Part shown: positions 22,863 to 29,810 of the stretch, in pieces
Numbering within the stretch: position 1 is the first letter of the stretch
How the letters are laid out: each line of letters begins with the position of its first letter
NCBI GenBank assembly: GCA_000994815.1
Contig: LCJU01000005.1
Coordinates: 1-32,496 of the forward strand
DNA: 32,496 nt
Direction: 5' to 3'
Origin: a candidate division WWE3 bacterium GW2011_GWC2_44_9
GTDB taxonomy: Bacteria > Patescibacteriota > WWE3 > UBA101185 > UBA10185
The notes under the pieces: generated by a model
Seen by the model: only the letters and a program-made list of their open reading frames with translations
Databases searched by the model: none
Told to the model about the DNA's origin: nothing
Position numbers and translations under genes: made by a program

Positions 22863-23563
22863 TTGACCTTGCAGAACTGGCAAAAACCCTGCAAACAGCA
22901 ATACAGGATCACAGCCTCTTTGAAACGGCCTTTACACACAGGTCGTACCTAAACGAGCATCATGCCGTAAATACAAATTCCAACGAGCGGCTTGAATTCT
23001 TAGGTGACGCAGTACTGCAACTTCTCTCTTCTGACTACCTCTTTACCAACTTTCCAAACTCACCCGAAGGCGAACTTACAAACTATCGGTCGGCCATTGT
23101 GTGCACGCCGTCTTTGGCTCAAGAATCACAAAGGCTGGACTACGGCAAGTTCCTATTACTATCCAGAGGCGAAGAGTCCACAGGCGGCAGAACCAGGGAA
23201 TATATTTTAGCCAATACCTTTGAAGCGGTGCTTGGCGCTTTATATCTGCAAAACGGCTTGGACTTTTGCCGTGAATTTGTCAAAAGGGAGCTATTGTACA
23301 AAATAGACGACATTGTTAAGGAAGAAAAGTACAAAGACGCAAAATCCAAGTTTCAGGAGCTGGCACAAGAGAAGTTGGGCATTACACCAGAGTATGAGCT
23401 GGTAAGCTCGTGGGGCCTGGATCACGAGAAAACCTTTAAGATTGCGGCAAAAGTTGGAGGCAAAACATACGGGGAAGGCACTGGCAAAAGCAAACAAAAG
23501 GCAGAAATGGAAGCGGCGGCGGAGGCCTTAAACAAATTAACTGGCACCGGTCAAGCCCTGTAA
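22859..23563 (+). CDS. rnc: Ribonuclease III
   Basis: 234 residues. RNase III cuts double-stranded RNA, including rRNA precursors. The endonuclease domain has the signature NERLEFLGDAVL (42-53) with acidic residues E43, E46 and D50, and the second metal-site block ILANTFEAVLGALYL with E122. At the position of E. coli Asp114 there is Asn119, a substitution in a metal ligand. A double-stranded RNA-binding domain follows (about 160-230; DAKSKFQELAQEKLG and KSKQKAEMEAAAEAL). ATG overlaps the preceding stop by 4 nt (ATGA). It ends the rpmF-nusB-ACP-rnc unit and is followed by a structured intergenic segment. Confidence 0.96.
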   Translation: MIDLAELAKTLQTAIQDHSLFETAFTHRSYLNEHHAVNTNSNERLEFLGDAVLQLLSSDYLFTNFPNSPEGELTNYRSAIVCTPSLAQESQRLDYGKFLLLSRGEESTGGRTREYILANTFEAVLGALYLQNGLDFCREFVKRELLYKIDDIVKEEKYKDAKSKFQELAQEKLGITPEYELVSSWGLDHEKTFKIAAKVGGKTYGEGTGKSKQKAEMEAAAEALNKLTGTGQAL

Positions 23564-23587
23564 GGTTGATAATTCGAGCGTGTTTTC

Positions 23588-23664
23588 GCTATGTGAGAAT
23601 TTAGATGTACTCATCGGCTGATGCGCAGCGTCACACAGCAAACCACCTGCGTAAGCTGGTGGTT
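23588..23664 (+). ncRNA. Candidate structured RNA in the rnc-rpsP gap
   Basis: The 140-bp gap has no open frame but is full of complementary segments. GCTATGTGA (23588-23596) pairs with TCACACAGC (23631-23639) with one mismatch. Inside it, CATC (23612-23615) pairs with GATG (23620-23623). A separate 3' hairpin (23641-23664) has a GUAA (GNRA) tetraloop. A GATAAT hexamer (23568-23573) could be a -10 for it, but no -35 is visible. It could be a small RNA, an RNase III-processed 3' UTR, or a leader element. It does not match SRP RNA, tRNA or tmRNA features that I know. Confidence 0.4.
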
Positions 23665-23674
23665 GTTGATTTTT
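23641..23674 (+). terminator. Probable rho-independent terminator after rnc
   Basis: AACCACC (23641-23647) pairs with GGTGGTT (23658-23664); inside, GC/GC closes a GTAA tetraloop with one T-T mismatch. A TTTTT run follows at 23670-23674, 5 nt after the stem. It would end the rpmF-nusB-ACP-rnc transcript or the candidate RNA. The spacing of the T-run is a little loose. Confidence 0.6.
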
Positions 23675-23694
23675 GTCTATCTGACTGCTAGAAT
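23666..23694 (+). promoter_or_regulatory. rpsP-khpA-trmD promoter
   Basis: TTGATT (-35, 23666-23671), 17 bp, then TGC-TAGAAT (extended -10, 23686-23694), ending 9 nt before the rpsP ATG at 23704. The -35 overlaps the T-run of the preceding terminator. The predicted leader is only 2-3 nt. Confidence 0.55.
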
Positions 23695-23703
23695 TCCCGG
23701 GTC

Positions 23704-23970
23704 ATGAGCATAAAAATACGATTAGCCAGAATAGGTAAAAGAAACGCCCCCACCTACAAAATTGTGGTAACCCAAACACGGTCAAAAAGAAACGGCAAGG
23801 TTCTTGCAATTTTAGGAGACTACAACCCAATAACATCAACTAAACCCGTGATTAACGCAAAAGGCATTGAAGACTGGGTTAAAAAAGGCGCGCTCGTGAC
23901 GGATGCAGTCAAGAGCTTGCTGGACGGCACATATACTTACCAAAAATATACTCCAAAAGCGAGCGCTTAA
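23704..23970 (+). CDS. rpsP: Ribosomal protein bS16
   Basis: 88 residues, the usual size. S16 is an assembly protein of the 30S subunit. The opening MSIKIRLARIGKRNAPTYKI and the block LGDYNPITSTKPV are the S16 signature. It leads rpsP-khpA-trmD; khpA begins 3 nt after its stop. In most bacteria rimM lies between khpA and trmD and rplS follows; both are absent here. Confidence 0.97.
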   Translation: MSIKIRLARIGKRNAPTYKIVVTQTRSKRNGKVLAILGDYNPITSTKPVINAKGIEDWVKKGALVTDAVKSLLDGTYTYQKYTPKASA

Positions 23971-23973
23971 CTT

Positions 23974-24213
23974 ATGAAAGACTTTATTGACTTTTTAGTC
24001 AAGAAAATAGTTAAAAACCCCGACGCCGTTAGCATTGATGAAACTTCCGAGGGCACAAATTTTATGTTTTTGATAAGCGTTGATCCTACAGACATGGGCC
24101 TCCTGATTGGCAAAGAGGGCAGAACCATAAATAGCATTAGAACTCTTGCTAAGGCTAGGGCAGTTAAAGAAAATATCTGGGTGGATGTAAACGTCAAAGA
24201 AACTCAAGTTTAG
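23974..24213 (+). CDS. khpA: KH-domain RNA-binding protein KhpA
   Basis: 79 residues, a single KH domain. The GxxG loop that grips RNA is G46-K-E-G49 in LLIGKEGRTINSIRTL, and the flanking sequence is typical of KhpA (formerly YlqC/KH-domain DUF), a small RNA chaperone that pairs with KhpB/Jag in Gram-positive bacteria. No khpB is in the window. Location between rpsP and trmD is its usual genomic home. It is followed directly, with no gap, by the trmD ATG. Confidence 0.94.
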   Translation: MKDFIDFLVKKIVKNPDAVSIDETSEGTNFMFLISVDPTDMGLLIGKEGRTINSIRTLAKARAVKENIWVDVNVKETQV

Positions 24214-24867
24214 ATGCATAACTACTACGTTGTTACTTTATTTCCTGAACTGATTGAGCCATACCTGGCACATCTTCCGTTTAAGCGCGCCCTGGAAAAA
24301 AACTTAATCCAAGTGCGGCTTGTTAACTTGCGCGACTTTGCCATAGACAAACGGGGTACAGTAGACTCGCCGCCCTACGGAAGCGGACCCGGCATGATTC
24401 TTAGACCCGAGCCGTTATATAACGCCGTACAAAGTGTTGCTAAAGGATTAACAAACAACCCACGGATTATTTTTTTGACGCCGAGAGGCAAAACGTTTAA
24501 TCAGCAAATCGCCCAAGAAATTGCCAAAGCGGAAAACATGATATTGATATGCGGCAGATACGAGGGTTTTGACCAACGGGTGGTAGAAGAACTACAGGCT
24601 GAAGAACTATCCATAGGCAAGTATGTGTTATCAGGCGGCGAAGCCGCCGCAACAGTAGTACTGGAATGCTCCATTCGGCTTATACCGGGCGCCATTGACA
24701 ACGCTAAAGCCCTAGTAAACGAGTCTTTCAACACGGCCAACGTAGAGCATCCACAATATGCCCGACCGCAAACTTGGCGGGGTCGTAGCGTGCCAAAAAT
24801 TTTAACCGAGGGTCACCACAAAAAAATTGCGAGCTGGAAGTTGTCGGCTAAAGCTTGGGTAGAGTAG
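24214..24867 (+). CDS. trmD: tRNA (guanine(37)-N1)-methyltransferase TrmD
   Basis: 217 residues, somewhat shorter than the 240-255 usual in other bacteria. TrmD methylates G37 next to the anticodon to prevent frameshifting. SPOUT-fold motifs are clear: DSPPYGSGPGMILRPEP, ICGRYEGFDQRV (SAM-binding knot) and SIGKYVLSGGEAAA, and the C-terminal tRNA-binding part has ARPQTWRGRSVPKILTEGHH. The start follows the khpA TAG with no gap. Its last 20 bp overlap the 3' end of pilO on the opposite strand, with no terminator between them. Confidence 0.96.
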   Translation: MHNYYVVTLFPELIEPYLAHLPFKRALEKNLIQVRLVNLRDFAIDKRGTVDSPPYGSGPGMILRPEPLYNAVQSVAKGLTNNPRIIFLTPRGKTFNQQIAQEIAKAENMILICGRYEGFDQRVVEELQAEELSIGKYVLSGGEAAATVVLECSIRLIPGAIDNAKALVNESFNTANVEHPQYARPQTWRGRSVPKILTEGHHKKIASWKLSAKAWVE

Positions 24868-25630
24868 CGTCAATGGCTTGGGCGTAGTTAGTAAACTCGT
24901 CAAGCCTGCCCATAAAGTCACGGTATTTAGTGTCTTTCAAATCAATAGACGCAGAGGTCTGGGTATAAACTGAAAAACCCGGATTTAAGTAAGGCGAGGC
25001 CATAAGCAGGGAGGTTTCATAAGAAGTGTCATTAAAACTTGAGGCAATTTTTCCGACTTTAAAAAGTCTAATGGAGTTCTCGGAAACCTGCAAGAAGTCC
25101 ACAAGTTTTTGCAGATCTGCAGTTTCGATCTTAACGTCAACATCTTCTTCCCGATACAAGGCGGGGTCGGGGGCAGGGGAAATCGGTTGACCCTCTGTAG
25201 ATGCTTCTGCCACAGGTACGGCAGGCAGATCTTCTGCTTTATTCGTATAGGAAAGTGAGTTAAAGATTACCTTGGCATCGGTGCTCATACGCCGCACCTG
25301 CTCGGAGAGTTCAGGAACTTTATCGCGCTCCTCCAAAGCCCAAGATAGTTTGGTCAAGTCCTCCGTTACCAAGCCTCTGTTAGTCTCCAAGTCCTCCAGC
25401 TGGGCAACTTTTGCCTGAAGTGAGGCCGCTTCCACAGTCTTACTTTCCAGCTGACCGGCTAAGTCCGGCAGGGACTTATACACAGGTGTAATCACAAAAA
25501 CCGCTAAACCAACAATGATGATCAAAAACAACAGAGGAATAGCAAAATTAATAATGAAATCTCTAAAGCCTGCGGCTACCTGTCTAGCTCGTTCTTCGGA
25601 TTTTACGTTGAGGTTTTCAATTACAATCAT
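24848..25630 (-). CDS. pilO: Type IV pilus assembly protein PilO-like
   Basis: 260 residues. PilO forms the inner-membrane alignment subcomplex with PilN and PilM. Short cytoplasmic start, one membrane segment at about 30-50 (FAIPLLFLIIIVGLAVFVI), a coiled coil (about 58-105), then an alpha-beta periplasmic-type domain with an added acidic, Pro-rich stretch (about 140-165, starting VPVAEASTEG). Sequence identity to proteobacterial PilO would be low; the call rests on topology, size and position after pilM-pilN. The start overlaps the pilN stop as ATGA (25627-25630), and the 3' end overlaps trmD by 20 bp. It is the last gene of the pilus operon in the window. Confidence 0.8.
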   Translation of the reverse strand: MIVIENLNVKSEERARQVAAGFRDFIINFAIPLLFLIIIVGLAVFVITPVYKSLPDLAGQLESKTVEAASLQAKVAQLEDLETNRGLVTEDLTKLSWALEERDKVPELSEQVRRMSTDAKVIFNSLSYTNKAEDLPAVPVAEASTEGQPISPAPDPALYREEDVDVKIETADLQKLVDFLQVSENSIRLFKVGKIASSFNDTSYETSLLMASPYLNPGFSVYTQTSASIDLKDTKYRDFMGRLDEFTNYAQAIDATLPKL

Positions 25631-26238
25631 TTTAGAAACGCTCCTTCGTTAATCTTAAAACTAATGGCATATTCAACGGACCCCGCTTTGCGTGTTTGGG
25701 CTTTTCGATCGTCTACGGACAGAGTCTCAAGCCGTACGTCGGTAAACGCGTTCTTGCCTGTTAGCTCAACTGCCGGGTCACTAGCCGCATTGCCGGAGCG
25801 GGAAAGTTCCGTGATAAATGCGGCAACTTGCGATGGATTAGTGGAAAATCCACTAACGTTTGCCTTTTTACCGCCCGATTCAAACGCAATATCATCCACG
25901 GTAACTTCACTAGGCACCCTGGCAATAAGTTCCTTAACAACACTGGAATAGGCTACCCGTGTTTCCATATACCTTTGTAAAAGAAAATACTTGCCCGCCA
26001 ATTTCTTTGAAACTTCCTCAACATCGCTTAACTCGGCTCTTCTACTCTCCAAGGCCAAAACCCTCTGGTCAACAGCAAAAATTTGCGCCTTATAGCTTAG
26101 GGACCTATAAACTACATACCCAGCGGCAAGCAGACACATAACTAATAGAACCGCGCTAATTTTTGTGGAGGTACCAACAAAGTACTGGGTTTTTTGTCTT
26201 TTGATCTCCTGTGGGGGAGTAAGATCAACTTGAAGCAT
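25627..26238 (-). CDS. pilN: Type IV pilus assembly protein PilN-like
   Basis: 203 residues. The N-terminus MLQVDLTPPQE is the counterpart of the conserved INLLP motif with which PilN docks in a groove of PilM. One membrane segment (about 27-47), a coiled coil (about 52-85), and a ferredoxin-like domain (about 95-200; ELIARVPSEVTVDDIAFESG) follow, as expected. It lies 12 nt after pilM and overlaps pilO by 4 nt, so the three should be made together. Confidence 0.85.
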   Translation of the reverse strand: MLQVDLTPPQEIKRQKTQYFVGTSTKISAVLLVMCLLAAGYVVYRSLSYKAQIFAVDQRVLALESRRAELSDVEEVSKKLAGKYFLLQRYMETRVAYSSVVKELIARVPSEVTVDDIAFESGGKKANVSGFSTNPSQVAAFITELSRSGNAASDPAVELTGKNAFTDVRLETLSVDDRKAQTRKAGSVEYAISFKINEGAFLK

Positions 26239-26250
26239 ACATCTATAGTA

Positions 26251-27279
26251 TTAAATAAAGTCCCTTAGTGCAAGTCCTATTGCAACCGAAAAAAGCGGGC
26301 CGTTTGCAATCAAAAAGTCTTTTTGATTTTCTAGCTTTGGTGACAGGATTAAACCCTCAAAAGGGTTGGCCAATTCAACTTCTGTGTCCAACATTTCTGC
26401 GCTGTAAGCCAAAAGCCCGGGCATAACCGAAGAACCGCCGGTGTATACCACACGCTTGAAAACACATAGGTTGTTGCGAGTAAAGTAAAAATTCATAGTC
26501 CGCTTGATTTCATTTATTAGCGACTCCAGAACCGGCAGGATCGCTTTTCTTACCTTATCGTCTAAAACGCCGGCCTCCACCCCGTAGCTCTTTTTATATG
26601 CTTCGGCCTGTTCGTATGAAAGAGCAAGAGCAGAAGAAATCGCTTTAGTCATAGCGATGCCGCCCAAGGCCACATTTCTGGAGAAACTTACATAACCGTT
26701 TTTGATCACCATTGTATCGGTATCGTTTGCCCCGATATTAGCGATCAGGTCAACCTCATTAGCAGCTTGAGTCCGATTGCGCATCAGCGCCCGAACAACA
26801 GCATGAGACTCGGGCTCAACCGCTAGTACCCTAAGACCGGCAGATCTGGCCTTAATAAACATACTTTCCGAAAAATTCCTATCGCAAGCTACAATGCTAA
26901 TTTCGTTTTCGCTTTTATTTTGTTCGCCGGGCCCAACTATTTGAAAGCTGTAAACTATCTCGGACACCGGTTTAGGAAAGACCTTGCCGCCCTGAATATC
27001 CAAGTAATTGCGAATTTCCTTAGGGTCTCTAAACGGCAAACTAACAGAGGTGGAAAAAACTTTTGTCTCCGGCAAAGACAGAAGCACATCCCGCGTGGCA
27101 AAGCCGGAGTCCCTAATGAAGTGCTTAAAACCCTCTTCTGCCTCTTTGGTGTTTTCTTTTACACACTCCGAACATACAAAAGCTTTCTCCAATGTGAGGT
27201 TCTTGCTTTTGCTCTTGCTGAAAACTTCAACGGCTCTATACGAGGTATTACCCAAGTCTAGTCCAATAATGGAGGGCAT
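26251..27279 (-). CDS. pilM: Type IV pilus assembly ATPase-fold protein PilM
   Basis: 342 residues. PilM is an actin-like (FtsA/HSP70-fold) cytoplasmic protein that anchors PilN at the base of the pilus machine. The phosphate-1 loop GLDLGNTSYRAVEV, the phosphate-2 area LIANIGANDTDTMVIKNG and the adenosine loop VVYTGGSSVMPGL are all visible in order. Length is in the family range (about 340-355). Start ATG 27279 lies 12 nt downstream of the last prepilin stop, so it continues the same operon. Confidence 0.93.
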   Translation of the reverse strand: MPSIIGLDLGNTSYRAVEVFSKSKSKNLTLEKAFVCSECVKENTKEAEEGFKHFIRDSGFATRDVLLSLPETKVFSTSVSLPFRDPKEIRNYLDIQGGKVFPKPVSEIVYSFQIVGPGEQNKSENEISIVACDRNFSESMFIKARSAGLRVLAVEPESHAVVRALMRNRTQAANEVDLIANIGANDTDTMVIKNGYVSFSRNVALGGIAMTKAISSALALSYEQAEAYKKSYGVEAGVLDDKVRKAILPVLESLINEIKRTMNFYFTRNNLCVFKRVVYTGGSSVMPGLLAYSAEMLDTEVELANPFEGLILSPKLENQKDFLIANGPLFSVAIGLALRDFI

Positions 27280-27291
27280 AGAGAAATTGTA

Positions 27292-27837
27292 CTAATAACT
27301 TCCCCGCAAAACAATACTGGTGTCCAGAGTTGCCCTAGACTCAAAGAGCTTGGTGCCGGCGGTGAGGGGTTTAAGAAAAGTTATCTTAATACTTACCGCC
27401 CGTGGAACTGCAGAAGCATCCTTAATAATGGCGAAACCAGAATTGACAAGATCGAGATCAACTGCCGAAGTAGTTGCGTTACCTGTGGCCAAATCTATCG
27501 TGTCATCGGTTAGTTTAACCTCGCCAACACCTGTATTAACTGTTAAGCAGTTTAGCGCTCCGTTACAAGTTTGTTTGAGAGTATACGTAACAACGCCGGT
27601 GTTCTGCTGGAGGGTCAAAACTCTACCCGTAGCGTCAACAGCAGCGGAGTATGACTTTTTAACGTCGTTCTCAACTTTTAGTAAAATAAAGTTTGAGGCG
27701 TGGTCTATGTCAATATTTGCCTGCAGTTTAGCTGAACTTCTAACCAGATTAACAACCATTGTTGAACTCACTACCGCTACCAAAGCCAGCAGGCCAACAG
27801 CTATTAGCACCTCAATTAAAGTAAAGCCTTTTTTCAT
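27292..27837 (-). CDS. Type IV prepilin-like protein (minor pilin)
   Basis: 181 residues. The N-terminus MKKGFTLIEVLIAVGLLALV is a textbook class III signal: short basic leader, cleavage after Gly, Phe+1 and Glu+5, then the hydrophobic helix. The prepilin peptidase at the right edge would process it. I chose the ATG at 27837 because it gives this leader and overlaps the stop of the upstream gene as ATGA. The C-terminal part is beta-rich with one cysteine pair (about CNGALNC). Role inferred: minor pilin, in the PilW/PilV-like position just before pilM. Confidence 0.88.
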   Translation of the reverse strand: MKKGFTLIEVLIAVGLLALVAVVSSTMVVNLVRSSAKLQANIDIDHASNFILLKVENDVKKSYSAAVDATGRVLTLQQNTGVVTYTLKQTCNGALNCLTVNTGVGEVKLTDDTIDLATGNATTSAVDLDLVNSGFAIIKDASAVPRAVSIKITFLKPLTAGTKLFESRATLDTSIVLRGSY

Positions 27838-28349
27838 CTGTCCCTCCAGTCCGAAAGAATAGTTTGAACAATGTAACTGCGCGGCCTGTCCCCGATTTTC
27901 CACCAGGTACGCTGGGTAATGAGCGCGGTTGTATCTGTAGCTGTTAAGTTGCCGCCAGTTAGGTTAGTGGCGCCAAATGAGTAGTTCACCTTGTAGTTAG
28001 TAAAAGTTTCCGCCTCGGCGGGACCGGTTTGAACAGCAAAAGTCCCACCGGCCAAAACCTGAATGTGGCAGCCATCCGTTTCACTGGCAGCCGAGTCCGC
28101 ACACCCGTCAACTGCCTGCACAAAAGTGGCCCACTCGGCCTGTGCGTCCCTTAACAGTTTTAGTCTTTCCAGCTCGGCTTGGGCAGTTTTGCCCGCCTCT
28201 GCATTCACTCTGGCGGCAACGCTTGATTTGAGCGAAAACAGGCCCAAAGCCACCAAGCCCACCACAAGCAGCATAGAAATACCAAGCGTGAGTAAAACCT
28301 CAACCAGCGCAAAACCCTTTGACTTGTTAATTAGAACACGGGTTGACAC
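27834..28349 (-). CDS. Type IV prepilin-like protein (minor pilin)
   Basis: About 171 residues from a GTG at 28349, preceded at a good distance by AAGGAAG; an ATG at 28370 (7 codons upstream) is the alternative. The leader ...KSKGFALVEVLLTLGISMLL has Gly|Phe cleavage and Glu+5. A long helix follows (to about 75), then a cysteine-containing head. The frame is open 68 codons further upstream but that part is antisense-like, hydrophobic and overlaps another gene, so I do not count it. It overlaps the upstream prepilin by 23 nt and the downstream one by 4 nt. Confidence 0.82.
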   Translation of the reverse strand: MSTRVLINKSKGFALVEVLLTLGISMLLVVGLVALGLFSLKSSVAARVNAEAGKTAQAELERLKLLRDAQAEWATFVQAVDGCADSAASETDGCHIQVLAGGTFAVQTGPAEAETFTNYKVNYSFGATNLTGGNLTATDTTALITQRTWWKIGDRPRSYIVQTILSDWRDR

Positions 28350-28821
28350 CAAAGCTTCCTTTCGAGACATACGTGTTCCCGGTTGTATATTCAAAAAAGA
28401 TGCAGGTAGGTGTTTCGGTAGAGTCCATTTTGGCAACCATGGAATAGGGGAGAGCGGAAACAGAATCTTGAACAGTTTTGGCGGCGTCCAACGTGCCACA
28501 AACCGAGTCAGACAGATCGCTTGACCTAAAAGAAATATACTCGCCGGAGTCCTTAACAAACCGCACACCGGCATACTTGTATTTTTGGTCTGCTCCCACT
28601 CCCGGACTTCCCACCTCGGCTTGCGCCTTATTTTGGGCAGTCCGCAAAGAGTCTTTGGCAGCGTTGTAGGCTTCTTGCAAATTTAGCTCCTTGCTTCGGT
28701 TAGAAAAGGACGAAAGTGAGGCCGACATTACTATGCTTATAATGCTCATAGCAATTATAACTTCAAGTAGAGTGAAGCCTTTGTTAAAGGTAAAGCCTTT
28801 GGTAGACATTTTAGTCATCAT
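28327..28821 (-). CDS. Type IV prepilin-like protein with doubled KGF leader motif
   Basis: About 164 residues. The leader contains two copies of the processing-type motif: KGFTFNKGFTLLEVIIAMSI. The second Gly-Phe is followed by Glu+5 and the hydrophobic helix, so it is the likely cleavage site. The head (about 60-160) has a GspH/FimT-like look with Cys residues. The ATG at 28821 (or the next one) begins 1 nt after the stop of the upstream gene. The leader resembles that of the upstream gene closely (KGF-FNKGFTLLE), pointing to recent tandem duplication of at least the 5' ends. Confidence 0.85.
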   Translation of the reverse strand: MMTKMSTKGFTFNKGFTLLEVIIAMSIISIVMSASLSSFSNRSKELNLQEAYNAAKDSLRTAQNKAQAEVGSPGVGADQKYKYAGVRFVKDSGEYISFRSSDLSDSVCGTLDAAKTVQDSVSALPYSMVAKMDSTETPTCIFFEYTTGNTYVSKGSFGVNPCSN

Positions 28822-28822
28822 A

Positions 28823-29320
28823 TCATTCGGCAGACACAAAATATTTTATACCACTAGCGGGAAAGCCGCAGTCGCACCAACCGGCGATTGGACACAAAAC
28901 GCTAGCGGACGACGCAAGCTCCATGTTAGTAGCAAGAACGTATGCGGCGCCATTTGATCTGTAGCCATAGCCGCGCCACTCATTACTGCTGCAAACCGCT
29001 CCCGTAGCTTTAGGATCCGTTGGCAGTGCATTTATGTAGTCAGGCGAAAGCCCGGTTAAACTGGCAATGGCTACCCAGTTAGACGTTGTAGGATAGCTAC
29101 GATGGTCGGAAAAGTACAACTCAAGAGCGGTTCGCATCTTTGCTATGTCGGCAATTCTCTGGGAATCCCTGGTTTTTTGCTGGATGCCGCGGGCATTTAT
29201 AACGGCAAGCAGCACTCCGGTCATAATGCCCATTAACGAGATAGCAATAAGCAACTCAAGCAAAGTGAAGCCTTTATTAAAAGCAAAGCCTTTCTTGGCT
29301 AGGCAAGTTTTAGCAGCCAT
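28823..29320 (-). CDS. Type IV prepilin (pseudopilin G/PilE-like) with doubled KGF leader motif
   Basis: 165 residues. Leader MAAKTCLAKKGFAFNKGFTLLELL again has two Gly-Phe sites, G11 and G17, the second with Glu+5. The head starts RDSQRIADIAKMRTALELYFSDHRSYP, the GspG/PilE-type pattern in which an N-terminal helix leads into the pilin head, and ends with a cysteine cluster (CPIAGWCDC). A good ribosome site GGGAGG lies 5 nt before the ATG at 29320. It overlaps the 3' end of the upstream prepilin by 11 nt. Could be a major or minor subunit. Confidence 0.9.
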   Translation of the reverse strand: MAAKTCLAKKGFAFNKGFTLLELLIAISLMGIMTGVLLAVINARGIQQKTRDSQRIADIAKMRTALELYFSDHRSYPTTSNWVAIASLTGLSPDYINALPTDPKATGAVCSSNEWRGYGYRSNGAAYVLATNMELASSASVLCPIAGWCDCGFPASGIKYFVSAE

Positions 29321-29810
29321 CGGTACCTCCCGTGCAATTTGCCCCCGAGCACTCTCTTATTTTGCCCCAAGTTGACCGATATTTAAAACACTGGCTTGAG
29401 CTGGACGCTTTTGGCACATACGTGCCAAAAGCTGATTGGTCGGAGCTTACCGCATAGTAGTAGAAAACCCCGGCTTTAGGCTCGTTGTTGGGGTGTTTGG
29501 CAATAAATACCTGAACGTCAGCGCTATCCGGCTTGCCGTCGTTATTAAGGTCACCCATTTCGGCCGCAAGCGGGTACTTACCGTAAACGCTTGCATAGGA
29601 TTCAACACCCGTAGCCAGCTTTTCCAAATTTGACTGCCGAATGGTATCTTCCGCCTTGTCCCGCTGAACCTTTGGATTTATTATGGCAATCAATACACCT
29701 GATAAAATAAGTACCACGCTTATTACCACAAGCAGCTCAACCAATGTAAAGCCCGCTGGGCTTTCAACCAATGTAAAACCGTTTGGGTTATTAGCTCTCA
29801 ATCTATGCAT
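29310..29810 (-). CDS. Type IV prepilin with doubled GFTLVE motif and dockerin-like calcium loop
   Basis: 166 residues. The leader carries two full class III motifs, G11-FTLVE and G20-FTLVE; only the second is followed directly by the hydrophobic helix (LLVVISVVLILSGVLIAII). The head contains D87-L-N89-N-D91-G-K-P-D95-S-A-D98, the exact spacing of a dockerin/EF-hand calcium loop, between KYP and the YYYAV strand. Four or more cysteines near the C-terminus (CFKYR, IRECSGANC) can form disulfides. It overlaps the upstream prepilin by 13 nt and the downstream one by 11 nt. Confidence 0.9.
   Translation of the reverse strand: MHRLRANNPNGFTLVESPAGFTLVELLVVISVVLILSGVLIAIINPKVQRDKAEDTIRQSNLEKLATGVESYASVYGKYPLAAEMGDLNNDGKPDSADVQVFIAKHPNNEPKAGVFYYYAVSSDQSAFGTYVPKASSSSQCFKYRSTWGKIRECSGANCTGGTDGC

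Noticed and set aside
23588-23674. Signal recognition particle RNA, tRNA or tmRNA in the rnc-rpsP gap
   Set aside because: None of the conserved SRP domain IV motif, tRNA T-loop/acceptor features or tmRNA ends is present.
28350-28574. Long N-terminal extension of the prepilin-like gene starting near 28574
   Set aside because: The extension overlaps another prepilin in a different frame, has no leader-like character, and a GTG with a good Shine-Dalgarno gives a normal prepilin start at 28349.
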